Part shown: piece after piece, positions 12,113 through 24,772 of the stretch | Numbering within the stretch: position 1 is the stretch's first letter | Layout: every line of letters starts with the position of its first letter | Assembly: GCA_037903355.1 (NCBI GenBank) | Contig: JBAJFE010000049.1 | Coordinates: 248,001 to 312,000, forward strand | Source of the DNA: Trichuris trichiura | Taxonomy: Eukaryota; Nematoda; Enoplea; Trichinellida; Trichuridae | Direction: 5' to 3' | DNA: 64,000 nt | Program-made: the position numbers and the translations under genes | The notes under the pieces: generated by a model | Told to the model about the DNA's origin: nothing | The model's input: the letters and a program-made list of their open reading frames with translations, nothing else | The model's database searches: none

Positions 12113-15100
12113 ACAGTTCCAAAGCGACCCATTGAACTCTTTGCTCCTCCAGCGCGGCGGCAGTATGCTTTCACATTCGTTGCACCCATGAAAGATTGGC
12201 GATTCGTGGCTTGTGCAACGCGTTCACCTCTCCCACTTTGCGTGGTCGTTCTGTCTTTATTATCACCGTTGTTATTCGGTCCAGTTTTTTCTTTTTGTTT
12301 CTTAATGCGTTGCATATTGAACAGTTACGTTTACTAATGTGACTACAAGCAGTGCGCATAAAGGTTGTATATTATAAGGAGAAAGTTCTCAGGTTTTCTT
12401 GCGTGTCCAACTAGTTCAAGCTTACGAACTTTCACGGTTTACAACAGGCTCAAGTGAGCTATGTAATGAGCATTAGATAACAAAGATACTGCTGGCTAAT
12501 GGCGCAGGCCAAGCAAGTTTTTATGTTCATGCTTCCGTGGAAGAATGGGCTCATTACACCGGAAGACTTTTGATAAGAAGAACTATTCGCACAAGGGTCT
12601 GTAACGGTATAATAGCGAAACGCTTGCAAATTCAGGAAGCTGGTTTTGTAAATTAAATCTTTAGAGCGAAGTGATTACTGTAATGGATATCCAATTAGGT
12701 TTTGTATTAATAATGACTCTACGCGGTCGACTTTTTACTGTTATACTTGCCATGACAGGTTGACCGGAAGCGAATATTGTTCCGCTTTTGCTACCGTCTC
12801 TAAGTCAGCTTTTTGATGCTGTAGCGCGAAAAACAGAGGAGGTTCAGACTGCCCCTTCTTTGTTTCTTCAATGTTTCACCTATCACTGCCTGAAATGACC
12901 TTTTACATTTTCTTTCATATATCGCTCCGTATTGAGCAGTATCCATTGACCATTTTTGGTTAATCTTTTACACGCAGTTTGATGGGTCCGTGTGAGTTAG
13001 ACAAAATGCATTCCTTTGAAATTCGCTGCAGCATCGGCTGTTCAGCGAGTTTTAGGAATAAACAAATAATTTGAGTAGCTGAAACAGACTCTCCCAAGAA
13101 ACCGTTAAATAAACGAGGTTGTCGTAGACGTTTCGACGAATGCAAATGCAAGCCGTGATATAAACTAACCAAAATTCCTCTTTAGCAATAAGCGTCATGG
13201 AGAATACAACCTTCAAACTTACCGCAGAAGCGCGACATAAGCAAATAAGATTCGTGATGATGTTGAACGAAGGGAAGCTATCGATTTTATTATTTTAAGG
13301 AAAGGTGCTGCTTTGGCATGTCCTCTGAGGGTTCGCCCAGAGCTCAGGCACATTCATTCAACGGCTTACAAAATATCGTGAAAAATAAACGGCCTGCGCA
13401 GATTACAGCCTTACGGTGTTATCAGGCATAGTTTTCTCGGTTACTGGGTGAATCCAAAATGGGTGCGCAAAATAACTACTCTTAGGACCTGTAGATGCTA
13501 CTTTAAGATACGCACCTGGGTAGGGCAAAAAAAGAATGCGATTCTTGTTTTGCAGGATTGAATTCTTGTCGATACAGGGCTTATGGTCAAACAGGTTTAA
13601 AAATCATGAAGTGACGTTAAGATTATCTGCTTCCTGGAATTTCAACCAGTCAATTGGAATTTTTCGAATTGTGACGAACTCAAGTTCTCTCGTACTTCGG
13701 AAAATTAAAATACTTCCAAATTCTCCATATTTGCTAAACTTTCGTTTTTCTTATGAATATATTGGGGCAAATTATGTTTTTTCATGACAGCCGATTATGC
13801 AATTATATGAGACAGCTTGTAGTAATCTTGAGCGTAGTGTTAAAAACACTAGCAGGATGTCAGATTTCTTTGCAGATAAACAGCAGCAAAAGGTCTAAGA
13901 CGATAGGTTCTCTGAAGGCATGTAGAGAAAAAGCAATTTGTCACGAAAGCTAATGGCTGTTTGCCATGTCTCTCGCATATATTGTGATGAGAAGTCAGTT
14001 AGAAGGTTGGCTAGTTTTAAAACGGTGAATATTGTGTTAAGACTGAACAAAGCTATTAATTAGATGGTTGTGTAGCAGCTGCATCGTCGAAACTTGCTCC
14101 GTTCAAGCAGTTGCAATATCTTTGCGTTCAACTCTAGGTTTCAAACAAACTTTTGCCGAAACAAAACCCTCTTACAGAAATAATGGTTAACTTTGTTTTT
14201 GCGAAGGAATAAATGTCTGATTCGTTAAATTTATCGTGTTAACAAATGTGAGCCTTTCATCAAAAGGTACAGCATATAGCTTCCCGTGCTTTGAAACTGA
14301 GAATGGTTGCACTTTTTTGGCATTTGTAAACAATGACAAATGCCTGCCAAGTGAATCAGTGCATGCCTATCGATAGTGCTTCGATGCTTTACGCAATTGT
14401 CAATGTGACTTATAAACTTCAGGTCTGACTATTATTCTTCACCAGGTAAAGCTTAGTCCTGAATTCCTTTACACTGAAGACCATAGATCTTTTAAAGAAG
14501 CGTAGCTGTACCTGAACTATATAAACCAAATTAAGATCACACCGTTCTCATTTTAGTGATATCTGTAAACGACATTTGTATTTATTTATATACACATATA
14601 GTCTTATTAACCTTAAAAGCTTTGAAACAGTGTGGAATCCCCGCTCATTAAAAGCTCATATGTTATTAGCACTGACACCACGCAAACACAACTGCTTTGA
14701 CACTTGTTATAGAAGTTTGAACTGCTTGACTGCAATTATAAGAATGTATTTTGACCATAACTAACGAAAACGCAACAAGATCATCTTGGACACTTCAATA
14801 AACAGATATTTTTTGCACAACTGCTGCAATTACCTATTAAAGCTGATGATACCTAATGAGAAAAAAGAAACCTGGGGATGCATGACGTAATATTCGGTAA
14901 CACGTTTCTCCTATCTCCTTTACTTCTTACGTGTAAACGCAAAGTAGTTTTCACTGATGTTATCAAAAAGAAATAGCAAGAAAACAGTTTTATTATCCAT
15001 AGGTTCTTTAAACCGGCGCTAAAAGGTGTAGCAACAAAATATGGAAAAAATAAGAAAGAGAGGGAACCTAAACACTCGTGCATAAAGCATCTGATTTTTC

Positions 15101-15301
15101 TAAAAATAATTTTATATGCAAATAAAGCAGTAACCCGTAAGAAAACGCAAAACCTTATGAATAAACCTATAGCCTTAAACGGCAAGTTCTTTAAGATGCC
15201 CAGTTAATTTCTGAAAAGCAACTTTTCGCAATGGGTTCAAAAAAAGTTCCATCTTTCTTGATTTCTAGTAGGCTTAGACTGCTAAAACTTAAAATGTTGG
15301 T

Positions 15302-15457
15302 GAATTTTCGTTACTTCATTGCTTTATATTAATACCGCTGAAGACGGGTCTCGTTTGACCCGATAGCTCCGGAATAAAAATATTGTCAACGGCACAAACT
15401 TTCCGTAAAAGAAACTCGACATGAAACTACACGGTCCCGTACCAAGAAGTTACATTT
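15302..15457 (+). repeat. Solo Penelope pLTR, family A (diverged)
   Basis: This 156-bp block matches the arms of the inverted repeat at 46622-46941 over their whole length, starting at AATTTTCGTTAC and ending at AAGAAGTTACATTT, with scattered substitutions. It carries the same hammerhead-like core (CTGAAGA at 15338-15344). There is no reverse-transcriptase sequence next to it, so it is a solo terminal repeat or a severely 5'-truncated copy. Confidence 0.75.
15335..15374 (+). ncRNA. Decayed hammerhead-like motif in solo pLTR
   Basis: CTGAAGA is followed by a GGGTC/GACCC hairpin, but the GAAA box reads GATA. The strictly required A13/A14 region is damaged, so this copy is probably inactive. 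Confidence 0.5.
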
Positions 15458-15744
15458 ACAAAACTTAAAATGTTTTCACAAAGACAACGATAAATCTACT
15501 TAATGCATTCGAGGCGTCTTTGTGCCTTGCCTTCGGTGAAACCAAGTTATTCTTACGCAAATGAAATGCTAAAGTTAAACAACGAAGGTTCGGGATAAAT
15601 GTAAATTAGGCAGAGGTCACTAGTGAAGGTTAAGCAACAAATTTGAACGTAATAGAATAAGTTTTCTCAGCTTGTTATGCCATCCGCAGCATGAGAAATA
15701 ACATGAATTTAAAATTAGTCTTTCTTGAAGTTTTCTAAAGCCCC

Positions 15745-15820
<76 letters not shown>
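15745..15820 (+). repeat. (TTA)25 microsatellite
   Basis: An uninterrupted run of TTA triplets of about 76 bp. Confidence 0.97.
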
Positions 15821-15821
<1 letters not shown>

Positions 15822-18800
15822 TCTATTGCTAATTACAGTCTATCGTAGTTGTTGTGAAAGAGTGAGGCAGGAAAGACCGCTCAGTCAGCCTACAGTTAAC
15901 TCGTGCTCACGTAAGAAATGAATTCTTTCAATTCTTTCATCAGGAGTTTACACTGGAAAAATTTCTGCTAGAAAATTGCCAGATTTGGCTTTTTAAAGAG
16001 ACTGACACAATAGCCTACGCTCAAAAACTGAGCAGTTGAACAAAAGTGGCGGCACGCTTTCTTGAAAACAAGGAAAATAAAGCACGCACAGCATCACGAA
16101 GACTGACGAAATTTGAGTTGTTGCTTGGAAAGAGAACTTCCGTAAAGTGGGGGTACGACTGCTACACTTTAACATATGATGAGTTAGAATAAACCCCGGC
16201 ACTGAAGATGGCTAACAGAACCGTGCAACTAACCAAAAATTAATATACAATCTAATAACGCTATTAACAGGCTTATATAAGTTATGAATGACCCACCCAC
16301 GCTACAGTTTCATTTGGTCTAATTGGGGAAGATACTGGGCCCAACGGATTACTCAGGTAGTGGAAATACAGAAATCGCTTAATGATACGTCAGAGGGGTG
16401 CCGTCGAGGCACACAAATGACTAATGCCTAACCTACATGCTTGGTATCGAAAGCTAATGTTCATCACTTGTTTCGCTCAAAATGGGGCGTTTTGATAAGG
16501 AATATTATGCCTTTTTGGAATCGTGAATTTTCTTACCGTGCGTTTTCCCGAATGCTCTCAGAATCTCAAAAAATCTTGGTCTAAACCCGGGTGCCTTTTA
16601 AAAATTAAACTCAACTCTAGGTCGAATCCAACTTCTCTCCTTTCAATTTTTCGCTCTCTTATTCCGCTTTAATTTGCATGCTTCCTTCGCGCAATCTTTT
16701 CCTTTGTCATTTTCTCCTCAACTTTCTCATCGTCAACTTCCATGAATATTGCTGCCATCGCTAAAGCGACTATTGTTCCATTCGTTTCCAGAACTGGTAA
16801 TGGCTTCTGGGCACACTTTCTTCCAATCGCCGTTTCTCACTGATACCGCCACTCCGTTAAAAGCAGTCCGTATATTCTAGCTTTTCCATATCTCTTGTAG
16901 AGAAGCATTCAAGTTCCCCTGTTTGTAGCTGGCACTAACAGTAAAACGGGTAGGGTCGCACTTTACTTGTAGTACGCCTTCACTGTAGCTGTTCGACTTT
17001 GATCAAAAGCCAGCTGTAGTCTACTTGGACATTAAAACAGCACGAATATTTCTACCATACCCCGTTATCGAAGATCGCAAGGCACCTGTTGTCCAAGTCA
17101 TTTTTTTGCAGCATTTTGAAAAAAACTGACGCACTCGGCTATGCAGCCAAGAAAATGTTCCAACCACAAAGGCATTAGTGCGACGCAGCAGACAGCCGAC
17201 GGCCCTTTTAGATACTTTTGACTGCTATTAGATGTTCAGAATGATAAATGAGCAGACGTTCAAGCACAGCAATGCCAATAGTATTAATAATAGGTATTAG
17301 CGTCAGCCTGTATTTCGACGTCTTATATGCCCCCTCAACTTCCATTTCTTCTATCAAGATAAATGTCTTACTTGGCACCTTCTAATAAAATAAGGTTTAG
17401 TCACAGTTAAACATCTACTTTTAGGAATACTTTTTCAATGGTTACCCACCCACCTCTTCCAGCAGATACTAGTATGGTAGAGATTATTTCCATGCCCATC
17501 CAGTCCAGTCAAGTAAGGGACTTTTCGTTTTGTCCATTATTTGAAGCCTATGAAAACAGACCATTTTTTTATTAGCAGATTAAAGAGTAACCTCTGCAGC
17601 TTTCAAGATTTTATCGTCTGGAGGTAAATACTGCACACAGAAGTCGCAGACTGATTAGCTGCGGGTACCACGTTCTTTTATCTCATTCTCTACTGTTGAA
17701 GAACTTCACGATATCCAACCTCGAGATAAGCGGAACGGTTTTATGGTCTTTTTGAGCTTTGTTGGTCCCTTAGGCTAAAGTCCGCACGAAGAAAATCAAG
17801 TTAAAATGTAGCTATATGCAGAAGAAACTCGGTACTATGGCAGCTTGGATACTCAGCGTAATTCTCCAGGGCATTTTACCTGTATCGCTACGACAGAAAG
17901 CGTGGTGAAGTAAACATTAAAAACTATTGCTGCCTTTTTTCGTAAAAACGAATAGACGCTCACTCATTTTCTCCCTAAAACGAAAGCAGTTGCAAATTCA
18001 GTTTCTGCGTAAAAGAAAAACTTCTTAATGTGGGGTACATAGACCTGTATACGCTCTTTTTAACTTAACAAACAAGAATTCGGCCGAGATCAAATAAAAA
18101 CTAAACACCCCGTCCTTTATATGTACCAGCAGCAATCACAAAGCCAAACGGTTTTCGATGGTCCAAAGAAAAAGCATGGCAGACCGGTGGATCAACGCTT
18201 TCTAGACCTGCCAAAAATAAAATGCAACAAGCCAAATAAAGACAAGGAGAACTTCATTTCCATAGTCGTTTTTATGTCTTGCAGTCAACGAAGAAACATT
18301 CGACCACAACTTGAGATCGACGCGTCCCTTCCTAAAACTGGCTAAGGACGTGTGCAAAACAGGTCTACTTGGAGAAACGAACAAGCAAAACAGGCAAAAC
18401 AAAAAGTAATAGCGCATCGCCATAGCTTAACGAAAATTGAAAACCAAACATAAATTCGGTCGAGAAATGAAACGTGAGCATACTGTCAACATGGGAATGG
18501 AGTTGGAAAAATGTTTCTTCATTATTTCAGTTTCATGTTTTCAGGTTGCCATAGCCTGAGATTCCCTGAATTCAGGCTTACGTTAGATTCGAACTTGCAA
18601 ACATCGGACCATCAACCTCTTCATTGAATTGCAGAACTGAAGAAAATAAAATGCGATATACTCTTTGTTGCCGACTAACATTTTGAATTACTGAGAGCAT
18701 TGGAAATCGTATCTTCTTATTCTACCTAGTTTTAAAGAATCTTGCGGAGAGCGCTGGTAATATCAGGCTTTTAAGCCTTTTTCTCAACGTATCATAAGTT

Positions 18801-19391
18801 AAAAACGACATAGAACTATGAGATTACATAAGATTAAAAAGCAGCTTTGTGATTTTAACAGAACGCTAACTTTCGCATGTCAAACAATTGAAAGCGCAGT
18901 CTTCCCACAGCAGTACCTGCGGACGTGCATTTTAAAATCTGCTCAAACTTCAGCAAATTCAATCAGGCTTGAATGCCTTCAGTCTTGCACTACTTTATCT
19001 AATAGAAAAAACAGTGATTTAAAAATTTGAATGCAACATGCACTCCAACATTGAAATGCATTAACAGCTCAGCTCGAGCCGACTCAAGTGGACTTCTGCC
19101 ATCCAAAGTGACAAACAACAACGTCATATACCATTTCGTTTACGTGCTTTCGATGGAAGAGTTGCTTAGCTTAATGTTCGAGTCATCAATTCCGAATTAC
19201 CATAAGAAGCATAGCCTTTGTAGAAGTACTGCAAGTTACAAACAAGTAAAACAAACAAACGACTTTATCGAAATAGAAATGCATTGAACAGTTTTCTTGG
19301 CCCAAAACCAAGGCCATTAGCGCTGTTTAACGGAAGAATTTAAATTAGTGAAAGTTAAAATTCAAATTACCGACAATTCGTAGGCGGAACG

Positions 19392-20667
19392 CTATTCACC
19401 GTGCTTTTGGCCCTTTTTAAGCAGAAATTGCTTCACGGTTTCTTTGCTTTGGTTTCGTAGCAAAGAAAGGCGTTTGAAAAGCGAGATACCCATTGGCTGG
19501 CTTTGCTTTTGATATTCCAACTTTTGCATGCCGGCCGAAAACTTTTCCAATGATGGCTTTTCAAAACCGTACTTGTGCACAACAAAGGGTGCCGGAGTAC
19601 CCGTTCTCTGGGATAGAATTTCCCCTGAACTCGTAGATGGCGTTTCATCGTCCACTTCAACGCAATTGTCTGTCAATGAGGTTTCGCTTGGTTCGCCGTC
19701 GTCCAGAGGTTGTTTATCAATGGGCGCATGTGATGGCTGGGCTTGGTCGCGAAAAACGTTTGAAGCAATATTCTCGTCCAGGCGCCTTTTTTTTGTTCTA
19801 ACCGTACGATCGTCCTCTTCCAACTTTCTCTTTATTTCTCTGATCAAATGACGCTTTCCGTGGTGAGAAAGAGAAAATGGAGGAGCACGATGAAGCCTAT
19901 ACTCATCAACCACACCTTCTGGAAGAGGGGCATTGAAACCTGGATACTCCACTACGCAACTCTCATCAAACTTTTCATATTCAACACTGCTTGTACTTGC
20001 CACGTCGTCGTAGAAGCTTAATTTTGGAATTTTAGCTAAAGCAATTCTTTTGTACCCCGGCGGATAACCACACCGTCTCATCTGGTATATCCAGGGAGGC
20101 AGTTGACGCTTTCCCAACCCAATCGCCTCGCGGAGTTCATCGCTTATCTTTCCAGGCTTGAATCCATGGTTTATGAATTGACGCCCCCTGAGAATTCTTT
20201 GCTTTGCGCTATGCTTAATACGATTTCTCCTGACGGTTTCCGGGCTGTAACGCTCCGGGCAGTCACTAACTTTATGGTCGGGTTTGCCACAGTTGAAACA
20301 AGCATGCATTGAAGAAGATGGTGAGGGATCCCCCTTCTCGGCTTCCTTAGTTGCTGGCAGAGCAGGCTCCGCGCATTTGTCTCCCGGCAATGGAGTAGTA
20401 AACTTCGATGGAGGCAAAAGTGGCGCTACAGCATTGGTGCAGGGCTTCCGGTCAATGACGAACAGAGGACGCTCCGACGAACTGGAGCTTCCCGCAGCGC
20501 AGTTAGAATCACTCATTGATGTTATTTCCTTTTCCTAAATATAACAATACGTATATTCCACGACACTTCAGCCAGCGCTTCAATCGGCGAAAAGCGTGAG
20601 TTTCTTGATGCATTTGTAGGACTTGGAAACATTTAAATGTGCTTACATCAATTTCACCTTCACCCAT
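19392..20667 (-). CDS. ZCCHC8: ZCCHC8-like zinc-knuckle/PSP-domain protein (NEXT complex)
   Basis: The main exon is 20534-19392. A GT..AG intron (20646-20535, 112 bp, phase 0) joins it to a short exon 20667-20647 that supplies an upstream ATG (MGEGEID), for 387 aa in total; ATG 20516 is an alternative start. Near residues 87-104 is a CCHC knuckle, CFNCGKPDHKVSDC. About 60 residues on is a PSP domain (KPGKISDELREAIG, LPPWIYQMRRCGYPPGY), followed by the YPGFNAPLPEGVVDEYR segment typical of ZCCHC8. The C-terminus keeps the short GISLFKRLSLLRN element that corresponds to the MTR4-binding tail of human ZCCHC8. The role is as scaffold of the nuclear exosome targeting complex in the nucleus. The usual coiled-coil N-terminus is short or absent, unless the upstream segment at 20719-21085 is spliced on. 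Confidence 0.85.
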
Positions 20668-20718
20668 ACAATACAGAATGCTCACAATAAGTTAGTGCGA
20701 GTCGACCGGATCGCTTAC

Positions 20719-21085
20719 GTGGGCAAACGGAAGACACCGTAAATATGGTCTTTTCGTAACTTCGCGTTGCCAGATACGAAAACCTTTCGGTCGTTTTCAC
20801 AGAAAGAAATCGACCCTCGCTTCTTGGAAATCAAAAAACCGCCCCTCGTCACTCCAGACGAAATGCCAAGTCCGATGCGATCGTGAATCACTTTTCTTTG
20901 GAATTCTGAAAGAGACAGTTTGCTAATAAAATTTTCAAACGACAGTAACAAAAGGAATGTCTGGAAATAACGCTTTTCAAACCGATCGTCATATCCGAGT
21001 TTGGCAGTGCCTTGCTTCCGTTGACACCAAATTACAAAAAACTCAGGATGCGTTACTGTACATTTTGTATCTATTCCTCCTACGT
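20719..21085 (-). CDS. Unidentified coding segment directly upstream of ZCCHC8
   Basis: The minus-strand frame is open from about 21103 to the TAA at 20715-20717, with protein-like sequence such as GTAKLGYDDRFEKRYFQ and GYLE-free hydrophobic and charged alternation, ending YGVFRLPT. There is no ATG in it, so it is an internal or terminal exon. Two endings are possible. It may terminate at TAA 20715, which leaves 48 bp to the ZCCHC8 ATG. Or it may splice at the donor GTAAGC (20718) over a 38-nt intron to an acceptor at about 20680, where codon AC|C continues in frame straight into the ZCCHC8 ATG at 20667. A competing acceptor (TTTCCAG, exon start 20960) would trim the 5' side. I do not recognise the family. 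Confidence 0.45.
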
Positions 21086-21102
21086 ATTTTGCCTTACATA
21101 AT

Positions 21103-21695
21103 TAACGGCTTCGAATAATGGCATAGCAGCTGAACATTTATAACAATTTTTTACCACTTTAGAATTAAAATTGATAAATTGTGTTGGCTTTTTACGCCCT
21201 TTTGTAGTAGTTTTTTTGATTTGCTGCAATTACCTGTGTGTCATTTGTTCATAAAAAGTCTACCATTACAGTTTGGCACACTTCGGCTATGAAAGGTTAA
21301 CTTACTATTTTGAAAGGACGCTTATGTGAAACCGTAGGTTGCTCACGCTTTCAACTTTTCTGTTCGCGTTTAATCAATTCACCGCGATTTACGTCGACTT
21401 TAATTGTTCCATTAAGTTAGTCCATTTTCGGATAAGCCGCTTTGCCTTTTTTAATGTCTTTTGAATAACTGGCGTATGCTATAATGACTCATTACTCCCA
21501 AAGGTGTTATAGCGCCAGGGAGCTGAGCCCACATTCATTAAAAGTTGTGAAAGACTCATTCATTTCTTTCAGCGTAGTTAATTGTATGCAAGTTTCGCGG
21601 TGCTCTTGCTCTTCTGTATGAACGTCGGTTCCTTGAAAACACTTTTTTAATATTAAAACTTTAGTGTGAACAAAGTTTGAAAATTTTGTGAAACA
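21103..21695. promoter_or_regulatory. Probable shared 5' region between SNF8 (+) and the ZCCHC8-side gene (-)
   Basis: SNF8 starts at 21696 on the plus strand, and the minus-strand coding segment starts by about 21100 and heads the other way. The roughly 600 bp between them must hold both 5' ends. A minus-strand frame (21507-21761) partly overlaps SNF8 exon 1; I cannot prove that it is an exon. No promoter motif is distinctive. Confidence 0.35.
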
Positions 21696-23028
21696 ATGCG
21701 TCGTTCCGTCGGAGTCGGTGCCATCCAACGTAAGAAGGAAGTCGAGGTTGCGCCGTTTCACTGCGCAGTAATTGCCGTGCTCTTATCGGTTTGTTTTGCA
21801 GGTGAAATTCAAGGAAAAAGGAACAAACATAGCAAGCGAGAACTTAAGAGAAGTACTGATGGCTCGCTTCTCTATCCGTATGCTACTTGTGATTTAAAAA
21901 ATGTATTCGTAGTCTTCTGTAATTTCTCTTTTTTTACTATGACTTAATTAATTAGTAAAGTCCATTTTGCGTTATTAATACGTTATTAGAATGCACAATT
22001 CAATTCGTGTTAAGTTTAAGCCTTCTTATTCACTTGTTTGAATTGCTGTGCCGTCGTGGAATGTGACGATGCAGACGTGTTCGCAATTGTAATTGCTTAA
22101 AGGATTCTTGTTTAGCTCTCTGCGCAAATGGAAGTCTTCCGAAAAAGGTTAGAGACATTCGCGGCAAAATTTCATAAGGATATCCGTAAGGATCCCGTTT
22201 TTCGAAAGCAGTTTTTGGACATGTGTGCTACAATTGGGGTAGATCCGCTTGCTTGTAATCCCACCGAACACTTTTGTAGTAAAAATAAGGACAAGCTGTT
22301 TTTCAGCAAGTAAAGGATTTTGGTCAACGAAGCTAAATTTTGGCAACTTTTATTACGAACTAGCAGTGCAGATGATAGAAGTTTTTATGGCTACAAGCCA
22401 GACGACTGGAGGTTAGTAACGTTATATAGGCTATGCTTTCGTTGCTGAACTTGCGTACTCCTACTGTTAAGGTATAATGACCATCGATGAGCTAAGAGCG
22501 AAGGTGATGAAGTCAAGAGGATCGGCCTCTAAAGATGAAATAACAAGGCATGCAAGGTTAATTATTCTTCATAGCGGATGGCCGAAATTTCAGAGATGAT
22601 ATACTCAAAGCGGCACGTAGCATGAAGGCCCTTGGACCTGGCTTTACTATCACTAAGTTCGGCGACGACTATTTGGTACATAGTATACCGAAGGAAATCA
22701 ATTCCGACCACTCCTCCGTCCTAGCTTTAGCTAAAGTGAGCCAAGAGAAATGGCTTATGTAGTTTCATCCGGTGCTTAATTTTAAGGAGAATGGCTACCT
22801 GACGGTGGAAGACGTTGTGGAGCATCTATCGTGGGCCACCTATCGGGCACAGTCCGTGCTTGTAAGTATTGGAGAAACCGCGAGGTAGCATATTTATGTT
22901 TTTACTTGTCGAATTCTAAGGAACACTTCCTTGCGGAAGGCATGGCGTGGCTGGATGAGCAAAATGGTGAACGTTCTCCTGCGTATTGGTTTCCTGCTTT
23001 TTTTGCAGCTGCACCTGATTCGTCGTAA
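21696..23028 (+). CDS. SNF8: SNF8/VPS22, ESCRT-II subunit, eight exons
   Basis: Exons: 21696-21746, 21802-21852, 22116-22254, 22307-22411, 22472-22556, 22594-22735, 22787-22861 and 22921-23028 (TAA). All junctions keep phase, giving 251 aa against about 258 in animals. The N-terminus MRRSVGVGAIQRKK aligns without gaps to the family start. Then comes a helical segment, the signature DMCATIGVDPLAS-KGFW, FYYELAVQMIEV, and two winged-helix domains ending ENGYLTVEDV..EGMAWLDEQ..YWFPAFF. ESCRT-II acts on endosomes, linking ESCRT-I to ESCRT-III during multivesicular-body sorting. Most introns are 37-60 nt, the shortest being 22557-22593 at 37 nt. The second donor (GTACTG at 21853) is weak but is required by alignment. 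Confidence 0.95.
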
Positions 23029-23084
23029 CATTTTTTCTGCGTTTGTGTGTGACGCAGCTCATACTTCATTGCAGGTTTTGCTGT

Positions 23085-23090
23085 AATAAA
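23085..23090 (+). terminator. Poly(A) signal AATAAA of SNF8
   Basis: Canonical AATAAA 57 bases after the SNF8 stop codon, in the right orientation. Confidence 0.7.
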
Positions 23091-23819
23091 TTTAAAAAGC
23101 AATAGAAGTGTTTGTGGCAATGGCCTATTTTGCTTGCCGGGTAAGCTTCTTTATTGATTAAGTCTGAATTCGGGTTCTTGCAGAACTGCTTATCAAATAG
23201 TAATTGCATTCAGGTAATACCTAAACAATAGGCAAACAGCATTCCACGAACAAATGAGCTTATAACAGTTTTTTTTAATGAATGATAGGTTTCGTTCTTA
23301 GGGCGAGTTTCTTAACGTTTCACTCGTTTAATACGAAAGATTCTGAAACTTTCGGGATACGTCTGATTCCGTCTTCAGCATCCTAAAAGGAAGACGGGAC
23401 CAGCCATGTCCGGAAAGCTCTGGAATTTTTTCAACTGGTTAACGTGAGGAGCTCACCTTGAATTCGTATGAAAACGCACCCACCCATTAAAAAACATCCT
23501 ACATACTATGAGAATGTATTTCATTTATCCTAATAAGTTTAAACCATTCAAGTTGTTCAGATAACCAATTTTTTGTACGCAAATACAAATACGCGTAGCA
23601 GGCTTTGTGTGTTGGAAAAGTTCTTTGCTGAAACGAATCATTGTTTATCTCTCTACATCGAGAAGAAGTTACTTAGCGCTGCGGCAGGTGATCAGATTAC
23701 TGGCAGGCGGGCGTTCTGAAGTTTTACACTAGGATTCTCTTGAAAGCAGCATTTTTTAGTCAACTTGCGGATGAAAGTAACGGAGTCTGCCGAATCTGTT
23801 TTAGAAGTTGGAAAACTGT

Positions 23820-23893
23820 GGCTCCATAGCTCAGGTGGTTAGAGCGCCAGTCTCGTAAACTGGAGGTCGTGAGTTCGAATCTCGCTGGAGCCT
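23820..23893 (+). tRNA. tRNA-Thr (anticodon CGU)
   Basis: Full cloverleaf: acceptor GGCTCCA pairs with TGGAGCC, the D arm contains AGCTCAGGTGGTTAGAGC, the anticodon stem CCAGT/ACTGG closes the loop CTCGTAA with CGT at 34-36, and the T arm is GTGAGTTCGAATCTCGC with an intact TTCGAAT loop. There is no intron. The discriminator is T. A boxes and B boxes are intact, but no TTTT run follows within about 40 bases, so the Pol III terminator is weak or distant. Confidence 0.96.
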
Positions 23894-24644
23894 GCTGTTA
23901 TCGTTTGCAGTGATTAACCTTCTCATCTATAAGAAAAAAACTTAATTAATAGTAGTGTTATTTTCCGTAGCTGTACAAAATTCTCGTATACCGTCATAAG
24001 CAAGTAATTTCGGAATGTATAAACAACGGGAATAGTGGTGACATCATGCCAACCTTCGAATGCTGCAAACTTAGTTGAAAGCTTCTGCGTGAATTTCGAA
24101 CCTGATCTTCTTGTCGTTTCTTGCATAATTTCTTTTCGTCTTGATTTTGTCAATCTGTATGTTGGAAATAAAAACGCTAACTTGTTGAATTTACGCTTGA
24201 AGCGAAACTATCCCAACATACTGAGCTTTGCATTCACCCTGTGTGCAACCAAGCTTGCGACTTACATGGTTTCGTTTTATGTCCACCATTTCCATCATAG
24301 TTTAAGACACTAGCTACGATATTTATTATCTCGCCAGTCAGGCCCAGCTGAAATTGTCATTATAATATATAAACTCACTGTATTTGCGAAACCCAGCATG
24401 GACGAAATAAAAGCTGTCACTATACGCATTCTTTTGGGAACTTCAAAAATATTTATATTTCTATGCTGAATGCAATTTGTTCAGGCAAAAGACTGTTGAA
24501 GTACCCTAAGAAAAAAGTTTCCTTGCCAGTTTATATGAGACTAAAAATGTCTTATCTTCGCGCTTCCACAAAACACTTTGAAATCTTGGTAACTATGCAG
24601 TTGTCTAACTTAGAGATGGCTTTATTTTCTAAACGTTCAATGAA

Positions 24645-24662
24645 ATATATATATATATATAT
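24645..24662 (+). repeat. (AT)n dinucleotide run
   Basis: A short uninterrupted AT repeat. Confidence 0.85.
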
Positions 24663-24772
24663 TTATAAAGGCGAGCCATCTCTTTTCTAGTTTGAATAAT
24701 TTACGCAAAGTTTAAAATAAGGCATCCACAGTTTAAAACAGCCTCACTTGTTTAAATCAGTTACTCGAGTGG

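Larger units (their letters stand above)
12113..19391. other. AT-rich stretch without a recognisable gene
   Basis: No exon series could be built on either strand. Contents I can support are a solo Penelope pLTR at 15302-15457 and a (TTA)n microsatellite at 15745-15820. Short frames (for example 14853-15185 minus and 18121-18345 plus) lack motifs and splice support. Confidence 0.5.
23029..24772. other. Intergenic region with one tRNA gene
   Basis: Apart from the SNF8 3' end, the tRNA at 23820-23893 and an AT dinucleotide run at 24645-24662, I see no coding exon. Open frames of 60-95 codons here lack motifs and splice context. Confidence 0.5.

Noticed and set aside
15745..15820. Possible CRISPR-like or satellite array
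   Set aside because: It is a plain TTA microsatellite with no spacers; no CRISPR array occurs in the window.
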